Source: Hyalangium ruber (lineage in GTDB: Bacteria > Myxococcota > Myxococcia > Myxococcales > Myxococcaceae). From it: 64,000 nt of DNA. This document shows, piece by piece, positions 47,031-56,418 of this stretch; positions within the stretch are counted from its first letter, which is position 1, and every line of letters starts with the position of its first letter. The position numbers and the translations under genes were made by a program. The notes under the pieces were generated by a model. It saw only the letters and a list, made by a program, of their open reading frames with translations. It did not search any database and was not told where the DNA came from. The stretch lies in contig NZ_JAXIVS010000001.1 in assembly GCF_034259325.1 (NCBI RefSeq), forward strand, positions 1,207,252 through 1,271,251, given 5' to 3'.

Positions 47031-48275
47031 CTACCTGCTGCCTGCTACCGAGATGCTCAGCGGCCAGCAGACGACCTTGGACTCGAAGGTGTGGAACACC
47101 GCTGCACCTCCATCCTGCGAGACGATCAGGGCCAATCCCTTCGGAAACATGCTCGCAAATGCAGCAGCAGCGCGATGACGAGTCCCGTGACGCTCGCTTG
47201 GCCATCTCGCCCCTAGCTCTCCGTTGGCGTTTACCGAGCAGACCTCCGGAGCAGCGTCATGCCCAGCGGGCAACTTGACCCCGAATGCAAGTACGTCGAG
47301 CGAATGGCTCATGACCACTGCTCCGTCAACGGTCGCGAGTCGCACAATCTGCTGGCGTAGTTGGTCAAGCCGGTCGGCGACACGCTCACTCCGTGATTGC
47401 TCTCCTGGTAGCGCAAGCAGAATTTCAGTCCCCAGATGGATGGCTCGCTCAGCATGGGCGAGTGGGTTCTCCTCATCCTCAAGATCCTGATGCTCACGAA
47501 TGGCTGCGCCAAACCGAATTGGCTGCGCCAGCTCGCGTGAGCCTTCGATCAGAGGTGCTGGGTCATCATCTGGTCCGAGAATCGCAATAATGCCTCCGTG
47601 GCCACGCTGGCTCATGCCAGCGACGAGTTGGCTGCATTCTGTAAAGATTCTCAAGGGAGAATGTCGTGTCTTGCTGCTGAGCAGGTCCCTAGCAATTGAC
47701 GTCATCTGCTCCTCGCGCCGCCGCTGGGCAGTCCCTAGGTAGGGCGGGGGAGAGACGTATATCGTTCCGCGCTCATAGCGAACTGTCTCCGAGGGCCCTC
47801 GGTACACAACGACTGTTCCGGTGCGTGGGGCGAGTACGCGAACTAACCTGTCCTCGCTCAGGAACAGGCGGACTCCAGGAGTCGCGACCCCAAGGATCTT
47901 GAGTTCTCCTCCTACTCGTACAACTGCAAGAAAAGAGCGTGGAATGTCGCAGATAGATGCAAGCTTCGTAACCTCTGGGACAGTAAATGCCCGCGGCACA
48001 CGGAGGGTCATTAGGTCCCACATGCGCTCCCGGGGCCCAGCCTCGAAGTCGTCTTTCGCTTCCGCAAAGACGACTCCCACCGGCTCGATGCGACCCTCTT
48101 CTGTCGCCATTGACGCAAACAGCATCGTCTCGACAAGCTGTTCCAGCACCTCGGAAGAAGGTCCTTGAGACGGCTCTGGAGTACCCGTCATCTCTTCACG
48201 AACCTCTCTCAGGAACTCCTCGTCGTCGAGCATCGCCTTGACGACATCACGCGGGTATTTGTGAGGACTGGCCAT
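47031..48275 (-). CDS. DisA-type (DAC domain) nucleotide cyclase with sensor region
   Basis: This protein of about 414 residues has a C-terminal domain carrying the two signatures of diadenylate cyclases, TVDGAVVMS (DGA at 317-319) and RHGTRHRAA (362-370). It therefore probably makes c-di-AMP or a related cyclic dinucleotide. The N-terminal 280 residues have strands such as YERGTIYVSPPPY and LRIFTECSQLVAGMS and resemble DACNV-type sensor regions. The ATG at 48275 begins the conserved part; an ATG at 48314 is also possible. It is divergent from the OLD-like gene, with an IS3 remnant between. As an island gene rather than a housekeeping cyclase it may serve conflict signalling. Confidence 0.75.
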   Translation of the reverse strand: MASPHKYPRDVVKAMLDDEEFLREVREEMTGTPEPSQGPSSEVLEQLVETMLFASMATEEGRIEPVGVVFAEAKDDFEAGPRERMWDLMTLRVPRAFTVPEVTKLASICDIPRSFLAVVRVGGELKILGVATPGVRLFLSEDRLVRVLAPRTGTVVVYRGPSETVRYERGTIYVSPPPYLGTAQRRREEQMTSIARDLLSSKTRHSPLRIFTECSQLVAGMSQRGHGGIIAILGPDDDPAPLIEGSRELAQPIRFGAAIREHQDLEDEENPLAHAERAIHLGTEILLALPGEQSRSERVADRLDQLRQQIVRLATVDGAVVMSHSLDVLAFGVKLPAGHDAAPEVCSVNANGELGARWPSERHGTRHRAAAAFASMFPKGLALIVSQDGGAAVFHTFESKVVCWPLSISVAGSR

Positions 48276-48367
48276 GCCCTTAGTGTACGTCGTTCCGGCT
48301 TCAGAGGGCGCCATAAGCTCGCCGTGCCGCTCATGTCTGCGGCAGCGTGCAACTGAAGCCCTGAGAC

Positions 48368-48512
48368 TGCCCCAGTTCCGTGGACACCTGAGATGTGCTG
48401 AAGGAGCACGGGAATGTCCGAGAACGAAGAGAAGCTGAAGAAGCCGCGTAGGAAGCGCCGAGAGTTCACGCCGGAGTTCATCCTGAAGCACCTGGGACTC
48501 CCTTGGCAGCCT
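48368..48512 (+). mobile_element. Left end of an IS3-type element
   Basis: The inverted repeat TGCCCCAGTTCCGTGGACAC (48368-48387) is followed by the start of OrfA (MSENEEKLKKPRRKRREFTP). The frame continues to EFILKHLGLP and then loses similarity. It equals the element ends at 16603 and 63090. The remnant lies in the intergenic space between the cyclase and the OLD-like gene and may supply promoter sequence. Confidence 0.75.
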
Positions 48513-48648
48513 GGGAGGTTGGCTCCCACGCTGGGGCCTGCATACTGCCGCACAGTACGTGAGCCACACGGTGTCGGGTTGGTTGCCTACTCCACAGTTG
48601 GGATTCCGTCCGTCAGATGGCCCTGGGCCCTTCGTATATCCCGCCTTG

Positions 48649-50463
48649 ATGCTCACTCGGCTTGAACTCTCCAACTACCGCGGGTTCCGCTCTTTGCAGC
48701 TCGAACTCGCGCCTTTGACGGTCATCATTGGGCGAAACGGCTATGGAAAGTCGACGCTGCTGGAGGCAAGTCTCTTCCTGATGGCGGCACTTGATGATTC
48801 GAGGCGACGCGGGGGAACCTACGCAACTCCATCATCGGCGGAAGCTTCGCCTGGCGTGCTCGAATCGGCCGTTCCCAATGTTCAAGCGATCTTGACCCGC
48901 GAGGGACCTTCGATTGCGCCAGAGTTCTCCGTGGCGGCAGATTTCGACAGAGCCACCTTGGGTCATGTGCGGCTGCTTGCCCGCCCCTCTGCGAACGGGT
49001 CGCTGACTGTGCACCTGGACTCTGGGCCGGTTCCTGACTCACCGCCAGCGTCGATGCAGGGGGCCAGTGCAGCACTGATTCAGCACGTCAGCCGGATCCT
49101 CATTGACGAGCCCATTCGCTCAGAGGCGGAGGTGGAGGGCCTTTCGCGCAGCGGCTTGCAATCGGACATCCTACGGAACCGGTTGCACCGGCTCGGCGAC
49201 GCGGGATTGGAGCGAATCAATCGCACTCTCCGTGCCTTGGCGAACGCGGAGATCGTAAGGCCCCCGGCCCTCGGTGAAGCGACACCGTTCCTGCCCTTGG
49301 CCGTCCACTTCCGTCGAGACGGGAGCACTCACGAACTGGGTGCCGGAAATCATGCGCTGATCAGCATGGTGTCCCTGCTGGTGGAGATGGAGACTTTCCT
49401 GTCTCGGCCCTCTGCAACCGGAGAAAAGCTCCTCCTCCTTGACGAGCCTGAACTGCACCTCCATCCCAGAAACCAAAGAGCCCTGGCGGCACATCTCTCG
49501 GATCGAGCCCGGGAGAAAGGTGCTCAAATCGTTTTTGTGACCCACTCCGTGGACATTGCCAGCGAGGTGTCCTGGCGTGCGGATACTGCGGTACTCACGT
49601 TCGAACGTCCCTTCAGCAAGCCGCGCCGCCTGGACTCACAGCATGAACTGCTGCGCGCCCTCTCCGACACGCATGACCTCATGCAGTTCGCCTCAATCAA
49701 CTTCCTGGGCTCCCGCCGTGTGTTGTTCTGTGAAGGAAAGAGCGACAAGGCGATTCTGCAAAGGTGCGCTCTGGCGCACTTCCACTCAGCGCCCGCACGT
49801 CATGGGCGTTTCGAAAGATGGATGATCATCCCGCTACAGGGCGTGGCGAACACGCCTACCACTCAACTTGTGGAACGACTGGTTTCTTCTTCGCTGCTAC
49901 CAACACTCGGGCCTTCGGAGGCCCTCGTGGTGGTGGATGTCAAGGATCGCGACTACGAGCGCCAGCCTGGAAGAAGCATGCACACCGGGAATCAAGTGGA
50001 ACGGGTCGAACAGGTGTGGCATCGCCACAGCATTGAATCCTTGTTTATCGACGTGCCGGTCCTTTCCTCTATCTTCAGAGCGCTGCTCGGCGACGCAACC
50101 CCTTCGGATCTCGAAGGGCTGATTCGAGATGCGATCACCGCAGCAGATCGTGATGTTACGCTGAACGAGGCTACGGAGGACGAGTTTGCTGAGGTGTACC
50201 GCCGTACCCGGAAGTACTATGGAAAGGCTGCGCAACAAGAGGCGCGGCAAGCCGTGCGGGCGAATCCCGAGATTTGGCAAAGGGGAAAGGACCGCGCCAA
50301 CTTCGTGCTCCGCCACATCGGGTCCCACCTGCCGACCAAGCAGCACAACATCGGAGCGAACGTCTCCAAGCTCTTGGATGCGATCCCTCGTGAATCATTT
50401 CAAAAAATCGTGCTCCCAGTAGAGATTGTGGAGTTCTTGGACTTCCTCGCCGACAGGGCTTGA
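48649..50463 (+). CDS. OLD-like ATPase-Toprim protein
   Basis: This protein of 604 residues starts with an ABC/SMC-type ATPase: LTVIIGRNGYGKSTLL (Walker A, 24-38), a signature region near HELGAGNHALISMVSLLVEM and Walker B KLLLLDEPELHLHP. The C-terminal half has a Toprim-like domain with VLFCEGKSDKAIL (Glu) and ALVVVDVKDRDYE (DxD). This is the OLD-nuclease architecture found in anti-phage proteins (OLD, Gabija GajA, retron partners). No helicase of the GajB type is adjacent. The ATG at 48649 begins the conserved MLTRLELSNYRGF start. Confidence 0.85.
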   Translation: MLTRLELSNYRGFRSLQLELAPLTVIIGRNGYGKSTLLEASLFLMAALDDSRRRGGTYATPSSAEASPGVLESAVPNVQAILTREGPSIAPEFSVAADFDRATLGHVRLLARPSANGSLTVHLDSGPVPDSPPASMQGASAALIQHVSRILIDEPIRSEAEVEGLSRSGLQSDILRNRLHRLGDAGLERINRTLRALANAEIVRPPALGEATPFLPLAVHFRRDGSTHELGAGNHALISMVSLLVEMETFLSRPSATGEKLLLLDEPELHLHPRNQRALAAHLSDRAREKGAQIVFVTHSVDIASEVSWRADTAVLTFERPFSKPRRLDSQHELLRALSDTHDLMQFASINFLGSRRVLFCEGKSDKAILQRCALAHFHSAPARHGRFERWMIIPLQGVANTPTTQLVERLVSSSLLPTLGPSEALVVVDVKDRDYERQPGRSMHTGNQVERVEQVWHRHSIESLFIDVPVLSSIFRALLGDATPSDLEGLIRDAITAADRDVTLNEATEDEFAEVYRRTRKYYGKAAQQEARQAVRANPEIWQRGKDRANFVLRHIGSHLPTKQHNIGANVSKLLDAIPRESFQKIVLPVEIVEFLDFLADRA

Positions 50464-50529
50464 TCACGCCATACGCTCTGTCCCGAGCCCGGGAGTCTTG
50501 GCCGGTGTGTGCTGGGACGCCTAGAAAAG

Positions 50530-50935
50530 ATGGGGGCGCTTTTGAGAGTGGCGCGGGCGGACGCACCCGGCCGAGGAGGGCCGCTGCCGGGTGAGCCAAG
50601 GGCTTGGCGCTAGGCCAGTAGAGAGGCGGCGCAGTCCTCTTTGGGCACACGATGGGCCCACCCAGCCAAAAGCCAGCAGGGAATGGGCGTCTGGGGCAGC
50701 GTTACTGGTTGAGGCTCATCCCCATGCCTGCTGGGGTGGCCCCTGCACTTACGCCAGCGGTGGGGCCCGTCAGGGACGCCAACACCCGGCGCCTGCCTCC
50801 ACACCGGCTACTGGCGAAGACGACCAACGCGAACGTCCTGCGCAGCACCCCGGCCCCATCCTGTCGCGGCGGCCGCTCCTTCTTCGGTTCAGCCTTCGCC
50901 GCTGCGAAAGGCGCTGGGCGGAGTTTCTTGTGAAC
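50530..50935 (-). mobile_element. Remnant 8 of the IS91-like tail plus terminus
   Basis: The minus strand has GVLRRTFALVVFASSRCGG and LASLTGPTAG-like pieces followed by the non-coding end near 50530. The first cysteine of CxxCGG is changed to serine. The upstream coding part is absent. The rest of the 50464-50990 gap shows nothing more. Confidence 0.55.
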
Positions 50936-50992
50936 CCTGGGAGACGAGGAACTCGGGCCGCTCTCATCCGTGAGCGAATTTACCCTGTTGAG

Positions 50993-51123
50993 CCGCATGT
51001 GCCCCCAGTGTGCCCCTCCAGCGGGGATGAGAACGGGACGAGACGGGACGAAACGGGATGAGGCAGCAGAACGAACCTATGAGAGATCAAGGCGTTAGCC
51101 GGTAACAGCGCGACCTGCTTGGG
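50993..51123. repeat. Island right end, partner of the inverted repeat at window start
   Basis: This copy matches bases 1-130 in reverse orientation, with 41 identical bases at 51083-51123. It contains GTGCCCCCAGTGTGCCCC and repeated GGGACGA units, which look like direct repeats for protein binding. It ends about 20 bases before the attachment core at 51143. Confidence 0.75.
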
Positions 51124-51142
51124 GTTTTGCTCTCGCCTTGAT

Positions 51143-51164
51143 GCGGGTTCGATTCCCGCCGCCT
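51143..51164 (+). other. Attachment remnant, right side of the island
   Basis: The 22 bases GCGGGTTCGATTCCCGCC plus GCCT equal the core at 32996-33017, in the same orientation. The following base differs (T for C). With the integrase at the other end, this defines a candidate element of about 18.1 kb from 33.0 to 51.16 kb. Confidence 0.65.
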
Positions 51165-51230
51165 TCCCAGTCCCCAGCGGCGCTCAGCCCCGCTCCCTTG
51201 GAACCTGTGGCTTCTGCTCCCTCGCGGCTC

Positions 51231-51692
51231 TCATTCTTCCGCCTGGCCGAGGCCCCACTCCTTCAGACGCTTGAAGAGGGAGGAGCGGGCCAGCCCCAGC
51301 TCTCGGGCGGCGCGGTCTTTGTTGTTGCGGCAGCGGCGCAGGGTGCTCTCGATGAGCTGTCGCTCCAGTCGCTGCATCATCTGCTCCAGCGTGACTCCCG
51401 CCGGCAGCTCCAGTGCAGGGACCGCCGTCTCCTCGGGCGCGCGGTGCAACTCCTCATCGAAGGAGATGTCGCGGGCATCGATTCTGGGGCCCTGGCGCAC
51501 GAGCAGGGCGCGGCACACCACCTTGCGCAGCTCGCGGATGTTCCCAGGCCAGGAGTGCTGCTCGAGTCGGGCCAGGGCGGCCGGAGTGAACTTCACCGCC
51601 TGCGCTCGCGGAGCGTGGGCCCGCACGAAGTGCTCCGCCAGCAGCCGGAGGTCTCCGCGCCGGTTGCGCAGCGGCGGCAGCACCAGCGGCAT
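51231..51692 (-). pseudogene. C-terminal fragment of a sigma-54 activator
   Basis: This fragment of about 154 residues has the end of an AAA+ sigma-54-interaction domain (PPLRNRRGDLRLLAEHFV, LEQHSWPGNIRELRKVV) and a Fis-type HTH (RRCRNNKDRAARELGLARSS). The GAFTGA and Walker motifs are missing because the N-terminal two thirds have been lost. It cannot activate sigma-54 promoters, though the Fis domain might still bind DNA. The border at 51693 is shared with a beta-propeller fragment on the other strand. Confidence 0.8.
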
Positions 51693-51693
51693 G

Positions 51694-52265
51694 GGCCTTC
51701 CCCGCCGGAGACGACACCGACGCCAGCATCCCCGTGGAGCTCGAGGACGGCCGACCCGTGCTCTACACTGGCACCGAGGTGGACAAGACGGGCCCCAGCG
51801 GCAAGTCCTGGCTGCGCAAGCTGGACGGGCTCACCGGCCGCGTCCTCTGGGAGCGCTCCTATCCGTGCCAGGGCGCGCGCGAGCCGAAGAAGGTGGACGC
51901 GGGCGTGTTCGCCACGCCGCTGGTGGGCTCGGGCGACGTGAGTGACCGCGTCATCTTCACCCTCTCGCGCTGCCCAGGCTTCACCGACGGGCTCATGGTG
52001 GCGCTCGACAAGGCCACCGGCGAGGAGGTGTGGCGCAAGCCCCTGGACAACTACGCCTGGTCCTCGCCCACCGCCTGCAAGGACGAGCAGAGCCACACCT
52101 TCATCCTCCAGGGCGACCTCCTCGGCACCGTGCCCTGCTCGACGGGCGCACCGGCGAGGAGCTGGACTCGCCCAAGCTCAGCGGCCTCATCAAGGCCTCT
52201 CCCGCCATCTTCGGCGACATGGCGGTGCTCGCCACCCGAGGACAGTGGATCCACGGCCTGCGCTG
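51694..52265 (+). pseudogene. 3' fragment of a PQQ-like beta-propeller protein
   Basis: The frame holds repeats such as KLDGLTGRVLWERSYP and ALDKATGEEVWRKPLD, typical of PQQ-binding-like propellers. At about 52132 a single base is missing. The next frame continues with LLDGRTGEELDSPKLSGLIK and ends in RGQWIHGLR. The 5' part is lost at 51693. It is therefore doubly broken. Confidence 0.75.
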
Positions 52266-52355
52266 AGCACCCTTTCACAAGAAAGCTGGATTAATCAGAA
52301 TTCCTGGCATTAGTGTGTCCCCCCTCGCCCGCACCGAGCGCTCACGGAGGTTCCC

Positions 52356-53996
52356 ATGTCGAAGTCCGTCGCAAGTGTCTTCGCAGTTGCAGCGCTGTCC
52401 CTCTCCCCCCTCGCCGCCCAGGCTGGCCCCTCGCCAGAGACGCAGGAGACCATCGTCGCGCGGGTCTCGTTCCAGTCCCGCGAGGATCTCAACCGCCTGG
52501 CGGAGACGCTGGACCTGACGGCGGCGGTGGACAACCAGAAGAAGACGGTGGAGGCGCTGCTCACGCCCGAGCAGTACGAGGTGCTGCGCAAGGAAGGCCG
52601 CCGCGTGGAGCGGCTCGAGGAGCAGACCCAGCAACTGAACGCACCGCGCGACGGCTTCTCCACCACGAGCATCTCCGGCTACCCGTGCTACCGCACGGTG
52701 AACGAGACGTACACCAGCATGGCGAACCTGGCCGCCACCTACCCGAACATCGCCGAGTGGCAGGACATTGGCGACAGCTGGGACAAGGTGACGGCCGGCG
52801 GTAACCCCGGCGATGACATGCGGGTGCTGGTGCTCACGAACAAGTGGCTCCTGGGGCCCAAGCCGCGCCTGTTCCTGATGAGCGCCATCCACGCGCGCGA
52901 GTACACCACCGCGGAGATGGCCGCGCGCTTCGCCGAGCAGGTGGCCAGCCGCTACGGCACGGACGCGGACGCCACTTGGCTGTTGGATCACCACGAACTG
53001 CACGTCATCGTCCAGTCCAACCCGGACGGCCGCCGCATTGCGGAGACGGGGCTGAGCAAGCGCAAGAACACGAACACCACCCAGGGCGCCTGCAACACCA
53101 CCACGTGGGGAGTGGACCTCAACCGCAACAGCACCTTCGACTGGGGCGGCTCGGGCTCGAGCACCAGCCACTGCAATGAGACGTACCGGGGGAGCGCGGC
53201 GGGCTCGGAGCCGGAGACGCAGGCGCTGGAGAACTACATCCTGTCGATCTTCCCGGATCAGCGCGGGCCGAACTCCACGGATCCGGCGCCGGCGGACGCC
53301 ACGGGCGTGATGATCAGCCTGCACAGCTACGGCGGCTACGTGCTCTACCCGTGGGGAACGAGCACCACGCCCCCGCCGAACGCCACGCAACTGCGCACGC
53401 TGGGGCGCAAGTTCAACTACTTCAACGGCTACCAGGCCTGCCAGGTGGCCAGCTGCCTCTACGCGGCCTCGGGCTCCACGGACGCCTTCGCCTACGGGCG
53501 GCTGGGCATCGCTTCATACACCTTCGAGATGGGCGGGTCGTTCTTCGAGAGCTGCAGCACCTTCGAGAACACCATCGTCCCGAAGAACATGCCGGCGCTG
53601 TGGTACGCCTTCAAGGCGGCGCGGCGGCCGTACCAGGTGGCCGCGGGCCCGGACTCCGTCAACCTCACGCTGTCGGCCAGCACGGTGACAGCGGGCACGC
53701 CGGTGACGCTCACGGCTCAGGCCAATGACACCCGATACGGCACCAACGGCGGCACCGAGGCCTCACAGGCCATCGCCGCCGCGCGCTACAGCATCGACCT
53801 GCCGTCGTGGGTGCCGAGCATCCCGACGTACGCGATGAGCCCGGTGGACGGCGCCTTCAGCAGCAGCATCGAGTCGGTGCAGGCCACGGTCTTCACCTCG
53901 GGGCTGACGCCGGGCCGGCACACGCTCTTCGTCGAGAGCCAGGACGCGAACGGCAACTGGGGCGTGCCCACCGCCATCTTCCTGAACGTGCAGTAG
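52356..53996 (+). CDS. Secreted M14 zinc carboxypeptidase
   Basis: This protein of 546 residues has a signal peptide (VFAVAALSLSPLAAQA), an N-terminal prodomain to about residue 105 and an M14 carboxypeptidase domain. Zinc ligands are in SAIHAREYTT (His, Glu) and ISLHSYGGY (His), and the catalytic Glu is in YTFEMGGSF. A C-terminal immunoglobulin-like domain of about 100 residues follows. It should remove C-terminal residues from peptides outside the cell. CGGAGG lies 7 bases upstream of the ATG. The gene appears intact and ordinary. Confidence 0.93.
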   Translation: MSKSVASVFAVAALSLSPLAAQAGPSPETQETIVARVSFQSREDLNRLAETLDLTAAVDNQKKTVEALLTPEQYEVLRKEGRRVERLEEQTQQLNAPRDGFSTTSISGYPCYRTVNETYTSMANLAATYPNIAEWQDIGDSWDKVTAGGNPGDDMRVLVLTNKWLLGPKPRLFLMSAIHAREYTTAEMAARFAEQVASRYGTDADATWLLDHHELHVIVQSNPDGRRIAETGLSKRKNTNTTQGACNTTTWGVDLNRNSTFDWGGSGSSTSHCNETYRGSAAGSEPETQALENYILSIFPDQRGPNSTDPAPADATGVMISLHSYGGYVLYPWGTSTTPPPNATQLRTLGRKFNYFNGYQACQVASCLYAASGSTDAFAYGRLGIASYTFEMGGSFFESCSTFENTIVPKNMPALWYAFKAARRPYQVAAGPDSVNLTLSASTVTAGTPVTLTAQANDTRYGTNGGTEASQAIAAARYSIDLPSWVPSIPTYAMSPVDGAFSSSIESVQATVFTSGLTPGRHTLFVESQDANGNWGVPTAIFLNVQ

Positions 53997-54077
53997 GCCC
54001 GGGTGGGGCCCTGCGTCATCCGCCGCGCAGGGTCCTCATCACGCTCAATGCCCAGGCTTCGGCCGACCGCGTGGAAC

Positions 54078-54264
54078 TGGCTGGAGGCGGGCTGGGTGGA
54101 GCGCGCCCTTCCCTACCTCCTCGCAGCGACTCGCTCGGAGGAGCAGGTGCTGCCGTTGGAGCAGGCGGCGGACCACTACGCGCGCGCGGCGGTCCTGCTG
54201 GAGGCGGCGGGGCGGACCGAGGAGGCCTCACAGGCGCGCACCGCCGAGGTGCGTGTCGCCCTTC
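54078..54264 (+). pseudogene. Fragment of a TPR-like/kinase-associated protein
   Basis: About 62 codons read WLEAGWVERALPYLLAATR, YARAAVLLEAAGRTEEASQ and similar, helix pairs like the TPR region of myxobacterial kinase or AAA proteins. It lies within a longer frame leading into the channel gene but has no start of its own. It is probably gene debris, with no function claimed. Confidence 0.4.
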
Positions 54265-54458
54265 GTACACGGGAACCCAGAACAGGAGGAGAGGTCCTTC
54301 CTGGACTCCCTTCTGAGGGTGTCCTGCACCAGAGACGCGGCAGGACGTCCGCGGCCCGCCGTGAGGAAGCGGTGGTTGAACTCGGCGCCATCGTAGCGCT
54401 GGGGTGGGTACGAGAATCCCTCGACAGCCTCCGCCAACCTCCTCCAGTCTTCAGGGGG

Positions 54459-56147
54459 ATGAAGTTCCTGTCCTCTCAGCTCGCGTACTTCTTCGCCGAC
54501 GCCACCGCCCGCCGCAACATCCGTGCGCTGTTGCGCCTGCTCCTGCTCCTGGCGGTGCTCGTCGTCAGCTACACGGTGGTGTTCCACGTGGTGATGGCGT
54601 GGGAGGGCCAGGAGCACTCATGGCTCACCGGCCTGTACTGGACCCTCACGGTGATGACCACACTCGGCTTCGGGGACATCACCTTTCAGTCGGACCTCGG
54701 CCGCTTCTTCTCGATCGTGGTGCTGCTGTCGGGGGTGATCTTCCTGCTGGTGTTGCTCCCCTTCACCTTCATCCAGTTCTTCTACTCCCCGTGGATGGAG
54801 GCGCAGCAGCAGCAGCGGGCACCTCGCCAGTTGCCAGAGACGACCTCCGGGCACGTGGTGCTCACCCACTACGGCCCGGTGACGATCTCCCTCATCTCCC
54901 GCCTGGAATTCTATGGGCGCGCCTACGTGGTGCTGGAGGAAGATCTCGCCCGCGCCCTGGAGCTCCATGATCGGGGGATCAAGGTGATGGTCGGTGCCCG
55001 GGACGATCAGCAGACGTACCGGAACCTGCGCATCGACCGCGCGGCGATGCTGGTCGCCGGCGGCGATGACTTCTTGAACACCAACATCGCCTTCACGGTG
55101 CGCGAACTCACCGAAACGGTGCCCATCGTGACCATGGCACAGAAGCCAGAGTCGGTGGACGTGCTGGAGCTGGCCGGCTCCAACCATGTGGTGCAGTTGC
55201 CGGTGATGCTCGGCCGGTCGCTGGCGCGGCGGACCATGGCGGGCGAGGTCCGGGCCAACGTGATCGGCCGATTCGGCGAGCTGATCATCGCCGAGGCGCC
55301 GGTCACCGGAACTCCCTTCGTGGGCAAGACGCTGGCCGAGTCCCGGCTCCGGGAGGTGACCGGGGTGAACGTGGTGGGCGTCTGGCAACGTGGACAGTTC
55401 ATCCTGCCCACCCCGAACACCCGCATCGAACCCACCACCGTGCTGTTGCTGGCCGGGACCACCTCCCAGCTCGAGCACTTCGACAGCCTGTTCGTCATCT
55501 ACAACGTCTTCGATCGCCCGGTGCTGATCCTCGGCGGTGGCCGTGTGGGTCAGGCGGTAGCCGCGACCCTCCGAGAGCGGGAGGTGCCGTATCGTATCGT
55601 CGAAAAGGATCCGGAGCAGGCCAGACATCTGGACCACGTGGTGCTCGGCTCCGCCGCGGATCTGGAGGTGCTCAAGCGCGCGGGGATCGACGAAGCACCC
55701 ACCGCGCTGATCACCACCAACGATGACGGTATCAACATCTACCTGACCATCTATTGCCGGCGCCTGCGTCCGGACATGCAGATCATCACCCGCGCCACGA
55801 TGGAGCGGAACGTTTCCACGCTCCATCGTGCCGGGGCGGACTTCGTCATGTCTTACGCCTCGATGGGCGCCAACTCCATCATCAACCTGCTCGAGAGGGA
55901 TGACGTGGTGATGCTCGCCGAGGGGCTCGACGTCTTCCGCTATCCGGCGGGGAAGGAGCTGATCGGCCGGTCACTCCGGGACACCCGGATCCGAGAGGAG
56001 ACGGGGTGCAGTGTGATCGCGCTCGAGACGACTGGCGGCGGGACCTCGGTGAACCCGGAGCCCGGGACCGTGATCGTGGAAGGGACGGAGCTCATCCTCG
56101 TCGGCACTGCGGACGGGGAGCGGCGGTTCAAGCAGCGGTTCACCTGA
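54459..56147 (+). CDS. Potassium channel protein with RCK domains
   Basis: This protein of 562 residues has a two-helix ion-channel pore with the filter TTLGFGDI, followed by two regulatory RCK units. The first has an N-domain with a degenerate nucleotide motif (LTHYGPVTISLISRL) and an RCK-C domain. The second has a good motif, LILGGGRVGQAVAATL, and another RCK-C domain. K+ (or related cation) conduction gated by NAD(H), nucleotides or ions is expected. The ATG at 54459 starts the conserved part; AGGGGG lies close upstream. No partner gene is obvious. Confidence 0.88.
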   Translation: MKFLSSQLAYFFADATARRNIRALLRLLLLLAVLVVSYTVVFHVVMAWEGQEHSWLTGLYWTLTVMTTLGFGDITFQSDLGRFFSIVVLLSGVIFLLVLLPFTFIQFFYSPWMEAQQQQRAPRQLPETTSGHVVLTHYGPVTISLISRLEFYGRAYVVLEEDLARALELHDRGIKVMVGARDDQQTYRNLRIDRAAMLVAGGDDFLNTNIAFTVRELTETVPIVTMAQKPESVDVLELAGSNHVVQLPVMLGRSLARRTMAGEVRANVIGRFGELIIAEAPVTGTPFVGKTLAESRLREVTGVNVVGVWQRGQFILPTPNTRIEPTTVLLLAGTTSQLEHFDSLFVIYNVFDRPVLILGGGRVGQAVAATLREREVPYRIVEKDPEQARHLDHVVLGSAADLEVLKRAGIDEAPTALITTNDDGINIYLTIYCRRLRPDMQIITRATMERNVSTLHRAGADFVMSYASMGANSIINLLERDDVVMLAEGLDVFRYPAGKELIGRSLRDTRIREETGCSVIALETTGGGTSVNPEPGTVIVEGTELILVGTADGERRFKQRFT

Positions 56148-56418
56148 GCCACGCCTGTGTCGATCACCTCGGGCACGCGGGGAGAGTGGAGGGGGGCCGG
56201 GCTTCTCGTAGGAGTGTAAGCCCCGCCCCCTTTCTCAGAGGGAAAGCGCTTGAGAGCAACGGGGCGCCAGCCTCTGCGGACGCGCGAGGTGGTGTTCTAT
56301 CAGCCCCTCCCCCCTTGAGCGCGGGGTGCCTGCTGCATCAGAGTGAGCACCGTGGAGGTGCGGCACGCACTGCTCACTCCCTCCACTCCCCCGTCAGGGC
56401 CGGACGGTCGAGGTCTCC

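Noticed and set aside
48649..50463. A complete Gabija system.
   Set aside because: The OLD-like protein resembles GajA, but no adjacent UvrD-type GajB exists; the UvrD gene at 43.7 kb is remote, on the other strand and paired with its own nuclease.
33111..51164. A prophage.
   Set aside because: Integrase and excisionase are present, but no capsid, terminase, portal or tail genes are seen; an integrative island fits better.
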